Shown: in pieces, positions 1 through 10,164 of the stretch
Numbering within the stretch: position 1 is the stretch's first letter
Layout of the letters: each line of letters opens with the position of its first letter
Assembly: GCF_014649015.1 (NCBI RefSeq)
Contig: NZ_BMSF01000005.1
Span: 1-64,000, forward strand
Direction of reading: 5' to 3'
Length of the DNA stretch: 64,000 nt
DNA from: Streptomyces narbonensis
GTDB lineage: Bacteria > Actinomycetota > Actinomycetes > Streptomycetales > Streptomycetaceae
Position numbers and translations under genes: made by a program
The notes under the pieces: model-generated
What the model was told of the DNA's origin: nothing
Databases searched by the model: none
The model's input: the letters and a program-made list of their open reading frames with translations, nothing else

Positions 1-35
1 CCCATGTCCACATCAACGACCCCGACGCGGAGTAG
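1..35 (+). CDS. C-terminal tail of an upstream gene (partial)
   Basis: One forward frame enters from the left edge and reads HVHINDPDAE before a TAG stop at 33-35. Residue choice and G/C-rich third positions look like the end of a real gene, but only ten residues are visible, so no family can be assigned. The CTAG of a small mobile element starts 24 bases after the stop. Confidence 0.35.
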   Translation, partial: HVHINDPDAE

Positions 36-58
36 TCACATGATCGGCCGGACAAGTC

Positions 59-142
59 CTAGGGGGTGTCGTCAAATTCCCGTCTGCCCCGCAACGCCTG
101 GGCCGCCCGCAGGGCAGGCGGGAGTTTGACGACAGGACCTAG
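59..142. mobile_element. MITE-like inverted-repeat element, copy 1
   Basis: An 84-base segment bounded by CTAG at both ends (59-62 and 139-142). The ends are inverted repeats of about 26 bases sharing the core GTCGTCAAANTCCCG; the left copy has a few substitutions relative to the right. It is far too short for a transposase, so it would move, if at all, with one supplied in trans. The same termini occur at 37336-37516, which makes a chance palindrome unlikely. Duplicated CTAG ends are typical of some IS5-group elements; the exact parent element is an inference. It lies 11 bases before the next gene and could supply or interrupt its leader. Confidence 0.75.
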
Positions 143-152
143 GCTGGCGGGC

Positions 153-569
153 ATGAACGCCGAACGCGACCTGACCCGCCTCCTCGCCGGAATGCGACCG
201 GAACTCGCCTGCGGGCGGTACGTCTTCACCACGGTGGCCGGCCCCGCCGCCCCGGCCGGCGTCGCCCCCGTCGTCACCGTGACCGAGAGCGAAGGGCTCA
301 CCCTCGTCGTACGCCAGGAGGAGGCGGACGCCGCCTCCCTCCCCTACGACTACGTCGCGGGGTGGATCACCCTGCGGATCCACTCCGCGCTCGACGCCGT
401 CGGCCTGACGGCCGCCGTCGCGGGCGCGCTCGCCGACGCGGGCATGAGCTGCAACGTCGTGGCCGGCTTCCACCACGACCACCTCTTCGTGGAACACGCC
501 CGGGCGGAGGAGGCGGTGGCCGTCCTGGAGCGCCTCACGGTGGCCGCCGCACCTGAGGGGCGAGCCTAG
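153..569 (+). CDS. ACT-domain-like protein
   Basis: A 138-residue soluble protein. I start it at the ATG at 153 because the upstream extension reads through the inverted-repeat element. The middle has a hydrophobic beta-alpha-beta pattern ending in LDAVGLTAAVAGALADAGMS, then CNVVAGFHHDHLFV. That is the signature of the short bacterial ACT-like family (ACT_7 type), in which two ACT folds usually bind small ligands such as amino acids. No enzymatic domain is attached, so the role is probably a stand-alone ligand sensor or unknown. The stop codon is the TAG inside a CTAG at 566-569 where a transposase remnant begins, so the true C-terminus may have been reset by that insertion. Confidence 0.75.
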   Translation: MNAERDLTRLLAGMRPELACGRYVFTTVAGPAAPAGVAPVVTVTESEGLTLVVRQEEADAASLPYDYVAGWITLRIHSALDAVGLTAAVAGALADAGMSCNVVAGFHHDHLFVEHARAEEAVAVLERLTVAAAPEGRA

Positions 570-653
570 GGGGTGTCCGGGCGATCGCGTGCGGAGCCGC
601 ATCATGAGGGCCGCGATGGTGGCGGTGCCGGGGAAGTAGCCGCGCTTCGTCAT
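566..653 (-). pseudogene. 3' remnant of an IS5-type transposase
   Basis: On the minus strand from 653 to about 570 the translation is TKRGYFPGTATIAALMMRLR, closely resembling the C-terminal end of Streptomyces IS5-family DDE transposases (DKRxYxxxGTxTxAAxxxWLR pattern). The reading then runs into GGACACCCCCTAG, which looks like an IS terminus abutting CTAG. The catalytic DDE core is absent, so the fragment is inactive. Family assignment rests on about 20 residues from memory of the family; a protein search would settle it. Confidence 0.45.
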
Positions 654-758
654 GGGTGACGACCGCTCGGACTGCCCCAGCCAGGGACAGCGTGCGCAGG
701 CGGCCGTCGATCCGACAGGACGCCCGTCGCATGATCAGTCGACCAGTAGCCTGCGACC

Positions 759-1349
759 ATGCCCGATCCCTCCCCCTTCGCCATGCCCACCCGCTTCGAT
801 GGTGCCCCAGACCGTGTCGCAGTCGTCATTCCAGGCGTCGGCTACTCGCCCGCCAGGCCGCTGCTGCACTTCGCCCGTGGCGTACTCCTCCAGCACGGCT
901 GGACGGTCCAGGAGCTGTGGTGGCAGGTCCCGGACGACTTCTCGCAGTTCACCGTGAACGACCGGATCGCGTGGGTGGAGAGGCACGTCACCCAGGCCAT
1001 CGACGCCGAGGCAGGGGCCTGCCGCCTCCTCGTCGGCAAGTCGTTGGGCTCACTCGCCTGCGGCATCGCGGCCGAGCGAAACATCGCAGCGGCCTGGCTC
1101 ACTCCTCTCCTGACCATCGATCCTGTGGTCCGCGCTCTCCAACGAGCCGAAGCGCCGACCCTCCTCATCGGCGGAAGCGCCGACAAGCTGTGGGATTCAC
1201 GGGTCGCCGAGTCCCTACGACATGACGCCCTGGAAATTCCCTCAGCCGATCACGCACTGGAGCTCGCCGACGACGCCAGGGGATCCGTTGACGTGCTGCG
1301 GCAAGTCGTCTCGCGGCTGGACCACTTCATCGGCACCCTCGGCCCGTAG
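759..1349 (+). CDS. Alpha/beta hydrolase-like protein
   Basis: A 196-residue cytoplasmic protein. A nucleophile elbow of the GxSxG type is visible as GKSLGS, with Ser about residue 95, after the beta strand CRLLVG. A later LLIGGSADKLWDS (Asp near 142) and SADHALEL (His near 165) supply a plausible Asp and His, completing a Ser-Asp-His triad in the usual order. Length fits the small dienelactone-hydrolase/esterase-like groups. An early hydrophobic strand, VAVVIPGVGYSP, precedes the expected oxyanion region. The substrate cannot be inferred; neighbours are a decayed DD-peptidase fragment and an IS remnant, so this looks like a disturbed locus. Confidence 0.7.
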   Translation: MPDPSPFAMPTRFDGAPDRVAVVIPGVGYSPARPLLHFARGVLLQHGWTVQELWWQVPDDFSQFTVNDRIAWVERHVTQAIDAEAGACRLLVGKSLGSLACGIAAERNIAAAWLTPLLTIDPVVRALQRAEAPTLLIGGSADKLWDSRVAESLRHDALEIPSADHALELADDARGSVDVLRQVVSRLDHFIGTLGP

Positions 1350-1414
1350 AAACCACCGGACTCGTCTGCCCGGACAGGTCCCAGGGTCCGCCCTTGGTCC
1401 TCCCCGGGGTCCTC

Positions 1415-1633
1415 CTCAGGGAAGCGGTGGAGGGCAACGCCAACACCTGTCCGGCCGACGAACCGGTCCTCGGACACACGGGCGAGGTGGTCGGATACCA
1501 GACCTTCAGCTTCACCTCCGCCGACGGCGAGCGACAGGTCACCCTGTCCGTCAACACCGGTCTGACCCTGCCCGACACGGCTGCGAGGGCCGCGACGAAG
1601 GTGCTCTCCACCGCCCTGTGTCGAGCGGAATGA
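1415..1633 (+). pseudogene. C-terminal fragment of a serine DD-peptidase (R61-like)
   Basis: About 73 codons of good coding quality read GHTGEVVGYQTFSFTSADG and end in LSTALCRAE. This matches the end of Streptomyces R61-type D-Ala-D-Ala carboxypeptidases: the HTG box replacing KTG, followed by a G-Y-x-T/S-F/Y-x-F-x-S-x-DG strand and a terminal helix. The SxxK and YxN motifs and the signal peptide are missing, and upstream sequence belongs to the end of the hydrolase gene, so this is a truncated remnant rather than a functional gene. It sits in a 430-base gap that otherwise holds only the leader of the next gene. Confidence 0.7.
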
Positions 1634-1779
1634 GACGGACGCGCCGTCGTGCGCCCCTGGCTTGGGTGTTTACCCGGCCCACTTCACTCCATCGGGCGTA
1701 CGCTGGGGTTTTCGCGGGGCCACCCGCCCGGCACCCCGCACTGTGCGCCGGGCGTGCGCCCCCGGTGTGGGGGTGGAAC

Positions 1780-4506
1780 GTGGTACCTGAGGACGACAGG
1801 CCGGCCCGTAAGGGTTTCGGCCTCTTCGAACGCGAGGCGGCGCTCCAGGCGGCCGAGGAGGCACTCGACCTCCTGACGGGCCTCGCCGAGGAGTTCCCGG
1901 CCCGGGCCCACCGGGTGCCCGCACCCCGCGAGCCCCGCGGCCCCCACCTCGTCGCCGTCCCCGACGGAAGCCCGAGTCGTCCCGTCGTCCTCCCGGGTGT
2001 GGAGCCCATCACCGGCCCGAGGCTGCTTCCGGCCCCGACAGGCAACACCCCGACAGGCACCCCGGCCCGCAGCACCTCTGTCGGCAACACCCATACCGGC
2101 AACACCCATACCGGCAACACCCATACCGGCGACACCCCTCCCGACGCGCCCGACGCACCCGACAGCGTGGCCGCCGACCGGCCCCGCGCCACCCGCCGCG
2201 GCGGCATCCTCGCCTACGCCGCCCCCGCCGGGCTCGGCAAGACCACCCTGCTCGCCGAGATCCGGCGCCTCGCCGGCGCCCGCGGCTGCACCGTGCTCTC
2301 CGCCCGGGGCGGCGACCAGGAACAGCGGGTCGCCTTCCACGTCGCCCGGCAGCTCCTCCAGCCCCAACTGGCCCACGCCTCCGACACCGAGCTCCGCGAG
2401 CGGCTCGGATCCTGGTACGACATCGTCGGCCCCGCCCTCGGGCTGCGTGCCACCGGTGGGGACTCCCCGCCCGACCCGCAGGGCCTGCGCGACGGACTCG
2501 ACTGGGTCCTGACCCACCTCGCCGTCCGGCGCGCCCCCCTCGTCGTGGTCCTCGACGACGCCCACTGGGCCGACCCCGAGTCGCTCGGCTGGCTCGCCGC
2601 CTTCGCCCCCCGTGCCGAAGAGCTGCCCATGCTCCTCGTCGTCGCCTACCGGCCCGACGAACTCCCCGACGAGGGCGCGGAGTTCACCGGCCATCGCTCC
2701 GGGCAGCGGCCCCTCGGCCTCGCCCCGCTCACCACCGACGCCATCGCCCGGCTCGTCCGCGACCGGGTCGGCGCCCACGCCGACGACGCCTTCTGCCGCG
2801 AGTGCTGGACCGTCACCTCCGGGAACCCCTTCGAGGCCGTCGAGCTGGCCGCCAAGGTCCGCGACCACGGCCTCGAACCCACCGCGGGCGGCGCCCACGA
2901 ACTGCGTGACCTCGCCGCCGCCCTCAAGGGCAGCGGCCTCGTCACCCGCCTCGAACGCCTCGGCCCCGCCACCGTGCGCCTCGCCTGGGCCTGCGCCGTC
3001 CTCGGCACCGAGATCTCCCTGCAGCTCGCCGGAGCCGTCGCCGGACTCGGTGACGAGGCCGTCGTCGACTGCGTGGGCCGACTGCGCGAGGCCCGGGTGC
3101 TCGCCGAGGCCGACGACCCCGACGAGCCCCTCCGGTTCGTCCACCCCCTCATCGCCACCACCGTCTACCGGTCCATCCCCGCCGCCACCCGCGTCGCTCT
3201 CCACGGCCAGGCCGCCTGGTGCGTCGTCGACGCCGGCCTCGGCTCCACCGCCGCCGCCCGGCACCTCCTGGAGACCCACCCCGAGGGCGACTCCTGGGCC
3301 GTCGGCCACCTGCGCGCCTGGGACGCCACCCTGCGCGCCGAACCCTCCGCCGTCGCCGTGGGGCACGCCGAGCGCGCCCTCGAAGGAGGCCTCAGCTGGG
3401 CCGACGAGAGCCGCGGCTTCGAGGTCCCGGTCCTCGTGGCCCTCACCTTCCTCTACGCCGACCGCCCCGGCCGCGCCGAGGAGCTGTTCGCCGCCGGCAC
3501 CGCCGAGTTCGAGCGCCAGGGCTGGCGCGGGGCCCACCTCTCCTTCGCGTACACCCTGCTCGGCTACATCCGCTACCGCCGCGGCCGCCTCGTCGAGGCC
3601 GAGGACTTCGTCCGCGCCGGACTGCGCCTCGCGGAGCGCGTCGGACCGCGCACCCCCGCCCAGTGGTACGCGGTCGGCGTCACCATCGAGGTCCTGCTGG
3701 CCCGCGGCCGGGTCGAGGAGGCCGACCGCATCGCCCGCGAGCACGACTTTGGCGAGCCCTTCCCGGCCGCCGTCACCTTCCCCGACTCCCAGACCGTCCA
3801 CGCCGAGCTGCTCCTGGCCCGCGGCCGCACCGACGAGGCCGCCGCCGAGCTGGCCGCCGTCGGCCGCCGCCTCGACCCGCGCGGCATGCGCAACCCCGCC
3901 TGGTGCCCCTGGCAGCTCCACCTGGCCGCCGCCGAGGCCGTCACGACCCCCGGCAGGGCCCGGCGGACCGCGCAGGAGGCCGTCGCCCGCGCACGGCAGT
4001 ACGGCGCACCCTCCGCGATCGGCTCGGCGCTCCGGGTGCTCGCCGAGGTGTCCGCACCCTCCGAGCGTCTGAAGCTCCTGGAGGAGTCCGTCGACTGGCT
4101 CGACCAGTCACCCGCGGCCTACGAGCTGGCCCGCTCCCTCGTCGCCCTCGGCATCGCCCTGCGCCGCACCGAGCGGGCCGGGGAGGCCGCAGAGCACCTC
4201 TACCGGGGCCTGGAGGCCGCCCAGGACTGCGGCGCCGACGGCCTGGTCGACGAGGCGCGGGCCGAGCTGGCGGCGGCCGGACTGCGCCCCCGGTCCCTCC
4301 ACCCGGCCGGCACGGACACGCTCACCGCCCGTGAGCGCCAGGCCGCCGAGCTCACCGTCCGCGACCGGGACGTGGCCCTCCACCTCGGCGTCGACGCCGC
4401 CGCCGTCAGCCGCCTCCTCTCGGCCGTCTACCGGAAACTGGGCACCGACCGGACCGGCCTCGACCAGGCCCTGCGGAACACGGACCGCCCCGGCGGGCAG
4501 CCCTGA
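1780..4506 (+). CDS. Large LuxR-type regulator with AAA ATPase domain (LAL family)
   Basis: About 908 residues from a GTG at 1780; in-frame upstream sequence overlaps the DD-peptidase remnant and is poor coding. After a proline/threonine-rich linker (three GNTHT repeats) comes a P-loop, AGLGKTTLL near residue 150, and a Walker B strand, VVVLDDAHWAD near 260, the STAND-like ATPase typical of LAL regulators. A long helical repeat region follows. The last 60 residues (LTARERQAAEL, then VSRLLSAVYRKLG) correspond to a LuxR HTH. The HTH is somewhat degenerate: the usual E-I-A and T-V-E-x-H positions are altered, so DNA binding may be atypical. LAL proteins often act as pathway activators, but the neighbours name no target. 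A hairpin terminator follows at 4520. Confidence 0.88.
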   Translation: MVPEDDRPARKGFGLFEREAALQAAEEALDLLTGLAEEFPARAHRVPAPREPRGPHLVAVPDGSPSRPVVLPGVEPITGPRLLPAPTGNTPTGTPARSTSVGNTHTGNTHTGNTHTGDTPPDAPDAPDSVAADRPRATRRGGILAYAAPAGLGKTTLLAEIRRLAGARGCTVLSARGGDQEQRVAFHVARQLLQPQLAHASDTELRERLGSWYDIVGPALGLRATGGDSPPDPQGLRDGLDWVLTHLAVRRAPLVVVLDDAHWADPESLGWLAAFAPRAEELPMLLVVAYRPDELPDEGAEFTGHRSGQRPLGLAPLTTDAIARLVRDRVGAHADDAFCRECWTVTSGNPFEAVELAAKVRDHGLEPTAGGAHELRDLAAALKGSGLVTRLERLGPATVRLAWACAVLGTEISLQLAGAVAGLGDEAVVDCVGRLREARVLAEADDPDEPLRFVHPLIATTVYRSIPAATRVALHGQAAWCVVDAGLGSTAAARHLLETHPEGDSWAVGHLRAWDATLRAEPSAVAVGHAERALEGGLSWADESRGFEVPVLVALTFLYADRPGRAEELFAAGTAEFERQGWRGAHLSFAYTLLGYIRYRRGRLVEAEDFVRAGLRLAERVGPRTPAQWYAVGVTIEVLLARGRVEEADRIAREHDFGEPFPAAVTFPDSQTVHAELLLARGRTDEAAAELAAVGRRLDPRGMRNPAWCPWQLHLAAAEAVTTPGRARRTAQEAVARARQYGAPSAIGSALRVLAEVSAPSERLKLLEESVDWLDQSPAAYELARSLVALGIALRRTERAGEAAEHLYRGLEAAQDCGADGLVDEARAELAAAGLRPRSLHPAGTDTLTARERQAAELTVRDRDVALHLGVDAAAVSRLLSAVYRKLGTDRTGLDQALRNTDRPGGQP
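2083..2127 (+). repeat. Three 15-bp in-frame tandem repeats
   Basis: The unit GGCAACACCCATACC occurs three times without change and encodes GNTHT three times in the linker before the ATPase domain of the LuxR-type regulator. Being a multiple of three bases, slippage would lengthen or shorten the linker without breaking the frame. Confidence 0.95.
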
Positions 4507-4519
4507 CCGGAGCGGGGCG

Positions 4520-4545
4520 CCCGGCGCGCGGCATCGCGCGCCGGG
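4520..4545 (+). terminator. Hairpin terminator after the LuxR-type gene
   Basis: An 11-bp perfect GC-only stem (CCCGGCGCGCG paired with CGCGCGCCGGG) with a GCAT loop, 13 bases after the stop. There is no T tract, as is usual for Streptomyces terminators. Confidence 0.75.
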
Positions 4546-4562
4546 GCACGTACCATGGCCGT

Positions 4563-5063
4563 ATGTCCTTCCTCCGCCGCCGCAGCGCCGCCACTCCCGC
4601 GGGCCCGGACTTCGACGTCCTGGCCATGGATCCGGGCGACTGGCCCGGCAATCTCGGCGCCGGTCTGCTGCCCGCCCCCGACGGCTCCTGCCAGGGCGTG
4701 TTCCTCCGGTACGACCTGTTCGGCGGCCGCGGCCCCGCGATGATCATCGGCAACCTCCCCGAGGGCTCCCCGGCGCGCGAGCTCGCCGACGGGCAGATCC
4801 CCTTCGAGGTCGCCCAGCTCCTCGCGGCCCTGGAGAACGACGAGCCGGTCGAGGTGCTCGACACCGAGGACGTCCCGGTGATGCAGGGCGACAACCTCCT
4901 CATCGTCCGCCGCCTCAAGCTCTCCGAGAGCCGCATCTCCTGCGTCCAGTTCGACCGCAGCGACAACGTCCTCGTGACGATCGCCAGTTGGGACCGGCCG
5001 ATCACCGACGACCTGTACGCGCTGCTCAAGCCCCTGCCCGCCGAGCTGTTCCAGCAGGGCTGA
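4563..5063 (+). CDS. Conserved hypothetical protein
   Basis: A 166-residue soluble protein with no signal peptide or membrane segment. I recognise the general look of an actinobacterial conserved hypothetical, but no domain. It has an acidic, proline-containing fold with alternating strands (VFLRYDLFG, PAMIIGNLPEG, LLIVRRLKL, ISCVQFDRSDNVLVTIASWDRP). A LAALENDEPVEVLDTEDV segment in the middle could be a surface helix. There are no conserved Cys/His clusters or nucleotide-binding motifs. It lies between a terminator and the S4-domain gene and probably starts a two-gene unit with it (16-base gap). Confidence 0.7.
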   Translation: MSFLRRRSAATPAGPDFDVLAMDPGDWPGNLGAGLLPAPDGSCQGVFLRYDLFGGRGPAMIIGNLPEGSPARELADGQIPFEVAQLLAALENDEPVEVLDTEDVPVMQGDNLLIVRRLKLSESRISCVQFDRSDNVLVTIASWDRPITDDLYALLKPLPAELFQQG

Positions 5064-5079
5064 CGGGGAGCGGGGGCCG

Positions 5080-5445
5080 ATGAGCGCGCGCGTCGACGCC
5101 TGGATCTGGGCGGTCCGTCTCACCAAGACCCGAGCCCAGGCCGCCGCGGCCTGCCGCGCCGGGCACGTGAAGGTCAACGGGGACCGGGCCAGGCCCGCGC
5201 AGTCGGTGAAGCCGGGCGACGAGGTCAGGCTCTACCACGGCGGCCGTGATCGGATCGTCGTGGTCAAGGAGTTGCACGTCAAGCGGGTCGGCCCGCCCGT
5301 CGCCGTCGAGGCGTACGTGGACAACAGCCCGCCCCCGCCGCCCCGCGAGCACGTCGCCGTCGCGGCCGTGCGCGACCGGGGCGCGGGCCGCCCCACCAAG
5401 CGCGAGCGCCGCGAGATCGACGACCTGCGCGGCCGGCGCACCTGA
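5080..5445 (+). CDS. S4-domain RNA-binding protein (Hsp15-like)
   Basis: A 121-residue basic protein whose first 65 residues form an S4 domain: the RVDAWIWAVRLTKTRAQAAAACRAG helical start, then HVKVNGDRARPAQSVKPGDEV. This is the arrangement of the Hsp15/YrfH and RqcP family, small proteins that bind rRNA or tRNA on free or stalled 50S subunits. The C-terminal tail is Arg/Lys-rich (GRPTKRERREIDDLRGRR), typical of the group. It is cotranscribed with the upstream hypothetical gene and followed by a shared terminator facing the geosmin synthase gene. The exact RNA target is not inferable. Confidence 0.88.
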   Translation: MSARVDAWIWAVRLTKTRAQAAAACRAGHVKVNGDRARPAQSVKPGDEVRLYHGGRDRIVVVKELHVKRVGPPVAVEAYVDNSPPPPPREHVAVAAVRDRGAGRPTKRERREIDDLRGRRT

Positions 5446-5462
5446 GCGGACGCAGGACCGAG

Positions 5463-5488
5463 GGCCTCCGGGCAACTACCCGGAGGCC
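5463..5488. terminator. Bidirectional hairpin between convergent genes
   Basis: GGCCTCCGGG pairs perfectly with CCCGGAGGCC around a CAACTA loop. It lies 17 bases after the S4 gene stop and 11 bases after the geosmin synthase stop on the other strand, so it can serve both. The right flank has TT, giving a weak U run for the forward direction only. Confidence 0.85.
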
Positions 5489-5499
5489 TTCGGCATACG

Positions 5500-7857
<2,358 letters not shown>

Positions 7858-9858
7858 TCAGCCCTGGGAAACCCGCACGTCAGAGGCCTTCACAAAGGCC
7901 ACCCGATGGCCGAACTGGATCTCGTAGTACTCCTCCTGCCCCCGGACGACCGTATGCCCGCTGCTGTCGAACACCGGCGCGAAGTAGTACTCGCCCGGAG
8001 TGCGGTCACCCACCACGTACCGCTGGCCCGCGAGCAGCTTGTACGGAAGCGGGGACACCGCCTGCACCGGAATCCCCGCCGGGTACGCCGAGGCCTCCGG
8101 ATACGCCCGCCCGTAGACCGGCACCTCCGCGAGCCCCTCCCGGGGAGTCAGGACGAGCCCGCGCGTGTTCACCGCCGCCGGCTCCTTCCGCGGATTGTGG
8201 AACCACGCCTTCTGCCCGAGGTACCAGATCGCCGTCCACTCGCCCCGGCGCTCCGCCACCGCGAAGCTCTGCCCCGTCGAGGCGCGCGCCCCGGTGTCGT
8301 TGACCCCGGCCGTCGAGTCCTGCCCGCCGGGCCGCAGCCCGATGTCCTTCACGAGGGGCGCGTCGGCGCTCGGCGCGATGTGCAGGCGCACCGCTCCGCT
8401 CCCGTGCGGCGCGCACACCTCGCCCGCCTTCACACAGCCCGTGTAGACCGGCTGATGGGCGCTGTAGTCGGGCCGGATCGTCACCACCGCGGCGTTCGGA
8501 CCGGCGCTCGGCGTGATCGGCCGGCCGAGGAGACGGAAGTAGTGCGCCCAGTCCCAGTACGGTCCCGGGTCCGTGTGCATGCCCCGGATCGTCGAGGTCA
8601 CCGTCCCCGGCACGGTGTCGTGCCCGAGGATGTGCTGCCGGTCCAGCGGGATGTCGTACCGCTGCGCCAGGTACCGCACGAGCCGTGCCGACGTCCGGTA
8701 CATCGCCTCCGTGTACCAGGAATCCGGCGAGGTGAGGAAGCCCTCGTGCTCCAGACCCACCGACTTGGCGTTCACGAACCAGTTGCCCGCGTGCCAGCCG
8801 ACGTCCTTGAGCGGCAGGTGCTGAGCGATGTGCCCGTCCGAGGAGCGCAGCGAGTACTGCCACGACACGTACGTCGGGTCCTGCACGAGCTTCAGGGTGA
8901 CGTCCCAGGTCGCCTCGGTGTCGTGGATGACGATGTAGTCGATCGACTGGGACGAGGGCCGGTCCGCCTTGTCGTGGTTGCCGTAGTCGCCGTCGCCGAA
9001 CTCCTCGTACGGCGCGGGGATCCACTCGCACGCCACCGAGCGCGGGCACTCCACCGGACCGGCGGCGGGCCGCCGCAGCCCGAGCGCGTCCACCTGTTCC
9101 GTGGCGGGCTCCACCGCCGGGGCGGCCGGGAGCGTCACCCGCTGGCCGCTGTCCGTCGTGCGGGTCTCGCCGGTCCGGATCACGTCGAACACGTCGTTCG
9201 CGTAGGTCGCGGCCGTCGCCGAGTCGTCGGCGCCCGAGTAGCGCGCCACCGCCCCGTACCACTCGGCGGGATCGGCGCTCGCCGGCAGCCCGGCCTCGCG
9301 CTGTGCCGCGGCGAGCAGTGCTGCCCCGCCCTCGATGTTCGCGGCAGTGGAGTCGCGCAGTTCCTCGGCCGGGATCCCGGAGAGTGCGGACGCCCGCTCC
9401 AGGGTCCGCAGCCGGCCCGGCAGCGCGGCGTCGGGCACCGCCGCGGGGGTGGCAGTGCCGGCCGCCGAGCGGAGCGGGCGCGAGGCGTCGCCGCGCGCGT
9501 CCTCCTCGCCGTCGGAGTGGTGCGGGGCGGCGGACTCGGCGAGCGCCGTCCTCGCGTCCGTCAGGTGCATCGGCCCGTAGCCGCCGGTCACGCTCGGCGC
9601 ACCGCCGTGGGTGTCCCAGCGCGACTGGAGGTACGACACGGCCAGCAGGACGCTCTCGGGCACACCGTGGCGCGAGGCTGCCCGCGCGAACTGGCCTTGC
9701 AGCGTGCCCGCCTCGGGCACGTCGGCGACGGCGGACGGAGCCGCGGACAGCAGCGGCAGCAGCAGGGCGGCGGATGCGACGGTGCCGGCCACCCTTGTCG
9801 CGCGGCGGGGGGACCGTGGCGAGGGCGGGACACGTCCGGGGGACGCGGAACGGAGCAA
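7858..9858 (-). CDS. Secreted N-acetylmuramoyl-L-alanine amidase (PGRP type)
   Basis: 666 residues from a TTG at 9858. That start is chosen because GGAGG lies five bases before it and a positively charged signal peptide (VAGTVASAALLLPLLSAA, then SAVADV) follows; the longer open frame has no such site. After a helical lysozyme-like region (HGVPESVLLAVSYLQSRW, GGYGPMHL) comes the Amidase_2/PGRP zinc domain: YIVIHDTEATW, the KDVGWHAGN strand, GLEHEGF, and ILGHDTVPGT then MHTDPGPYWDW. The C-terminal 180 residues look like SH3-like wall-binding repeats. It likely cleaves the glycan-peptide bond of peptidoglycan outside the cell. The combination of a transglycosylase-like N-part and amidase suggests two-step wall lysis, but the N-terminal activity is inferred. 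Confidence 0.88.
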   Translation of the reverse strand: MLRSASPGRVPPSPRSPRRATRVAGTVASAALLLPLLSAAPSAVADVPEAGTLQGQFARAASRHGVPESVLLAVSYLQSRWDTHGGAPSVTGGYGPMHLTDARTALAESAAPHHSDGEEDARGDASRPLRSAAGTATPAAVPDAALPGRLRTLERASALSGIPAEELRDSTAANIEGGAALLAAAQREAGLPASADPAEWYGAVARYSGADDSATAATYANDVFDVIRTGETRTTDSGQRVTLPAAPAVEPATEQVDALGLRRPAAGPVECPRSVACEWIPAPYEEFGDGDYGNHDKADRPSSQSIDYIVIHDTEATWDVTLKLVQDPTYVSWQYSLRSSDGHIAQHLPLKDVGWHAGNWFVNAKSVGLEHEGFLTSPDSWYTEAMYRTSARLVRYLAQRYDIPLDRQHILGHDTVPGTVTSTIRGMHTDPGPYWDWAHYFRLLGRPITPSAGPNAAVVTIRPDYSAHQPVYTGCVKAGEVCAPHGSGAVRLHIAPSADAPLVKDIGLRPGGQDSTAGVNDTGARASTGQSFAVAERRGEWTAIWYLGQKAWFHNPRKEPAAVNTRGLVLTPREGLAEVPVYGRAYPEASAYPAGIPVQAVSPLPYKLLAGQRYVVGDRTPGEYYFAPVFDSSGHTVVRGQEEYYEIQFGHRVAFVKASDVRVSQG

Positions 9859-9913
9859 GGCAGCCTCCAGGGGCGGGGGGTGACACGGGGGCGTGCGGGA
9901 CCGAACCCGTACA

Positions 9914-9942
9914 GGGGTATCGGGTCCCGGACGATCCGTCAA
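9914..9942 (-). promoter_or_regulatory. Candidate promoter of the amidase gene
   Basis: On the minus strand TTGACG is followed after 17 bases by TACCCC, resembling a housekeeping sigma promoter with a weak -10. It is about 55 bases before the TTG start. The rest of the 306-base gap (9859-10164) shows nothing else clear. Confidence 0.4.
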
Positions 9943-10164
9943 TCACGCCTGCCCGTGCGGAAGTTCCCACGTCAGGGCGGAAATGGAGGCCGTTCGGCGG
10001 AGTTTCGCGAAGACGGGTCCCGGGCCTGGGACGCGTCAGTGGAGTGGACCAATGGGGCCGCCGCCCGCGCGGTCCGTGGCGTGGACAAGACGGAGCGCCG
10101 TGTCCCGGTGTGTCGGCACCGGGCGCACGGCGCGCCACCCCCGTGTCGTCGGTCGGATCCGCCC

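Noticed and set aside
1684..3921. A 745-codon reverse frame
   Set aside because: Antisense to the LuxR-type regulator; Gly/Glu/Val-rich and motif-free.
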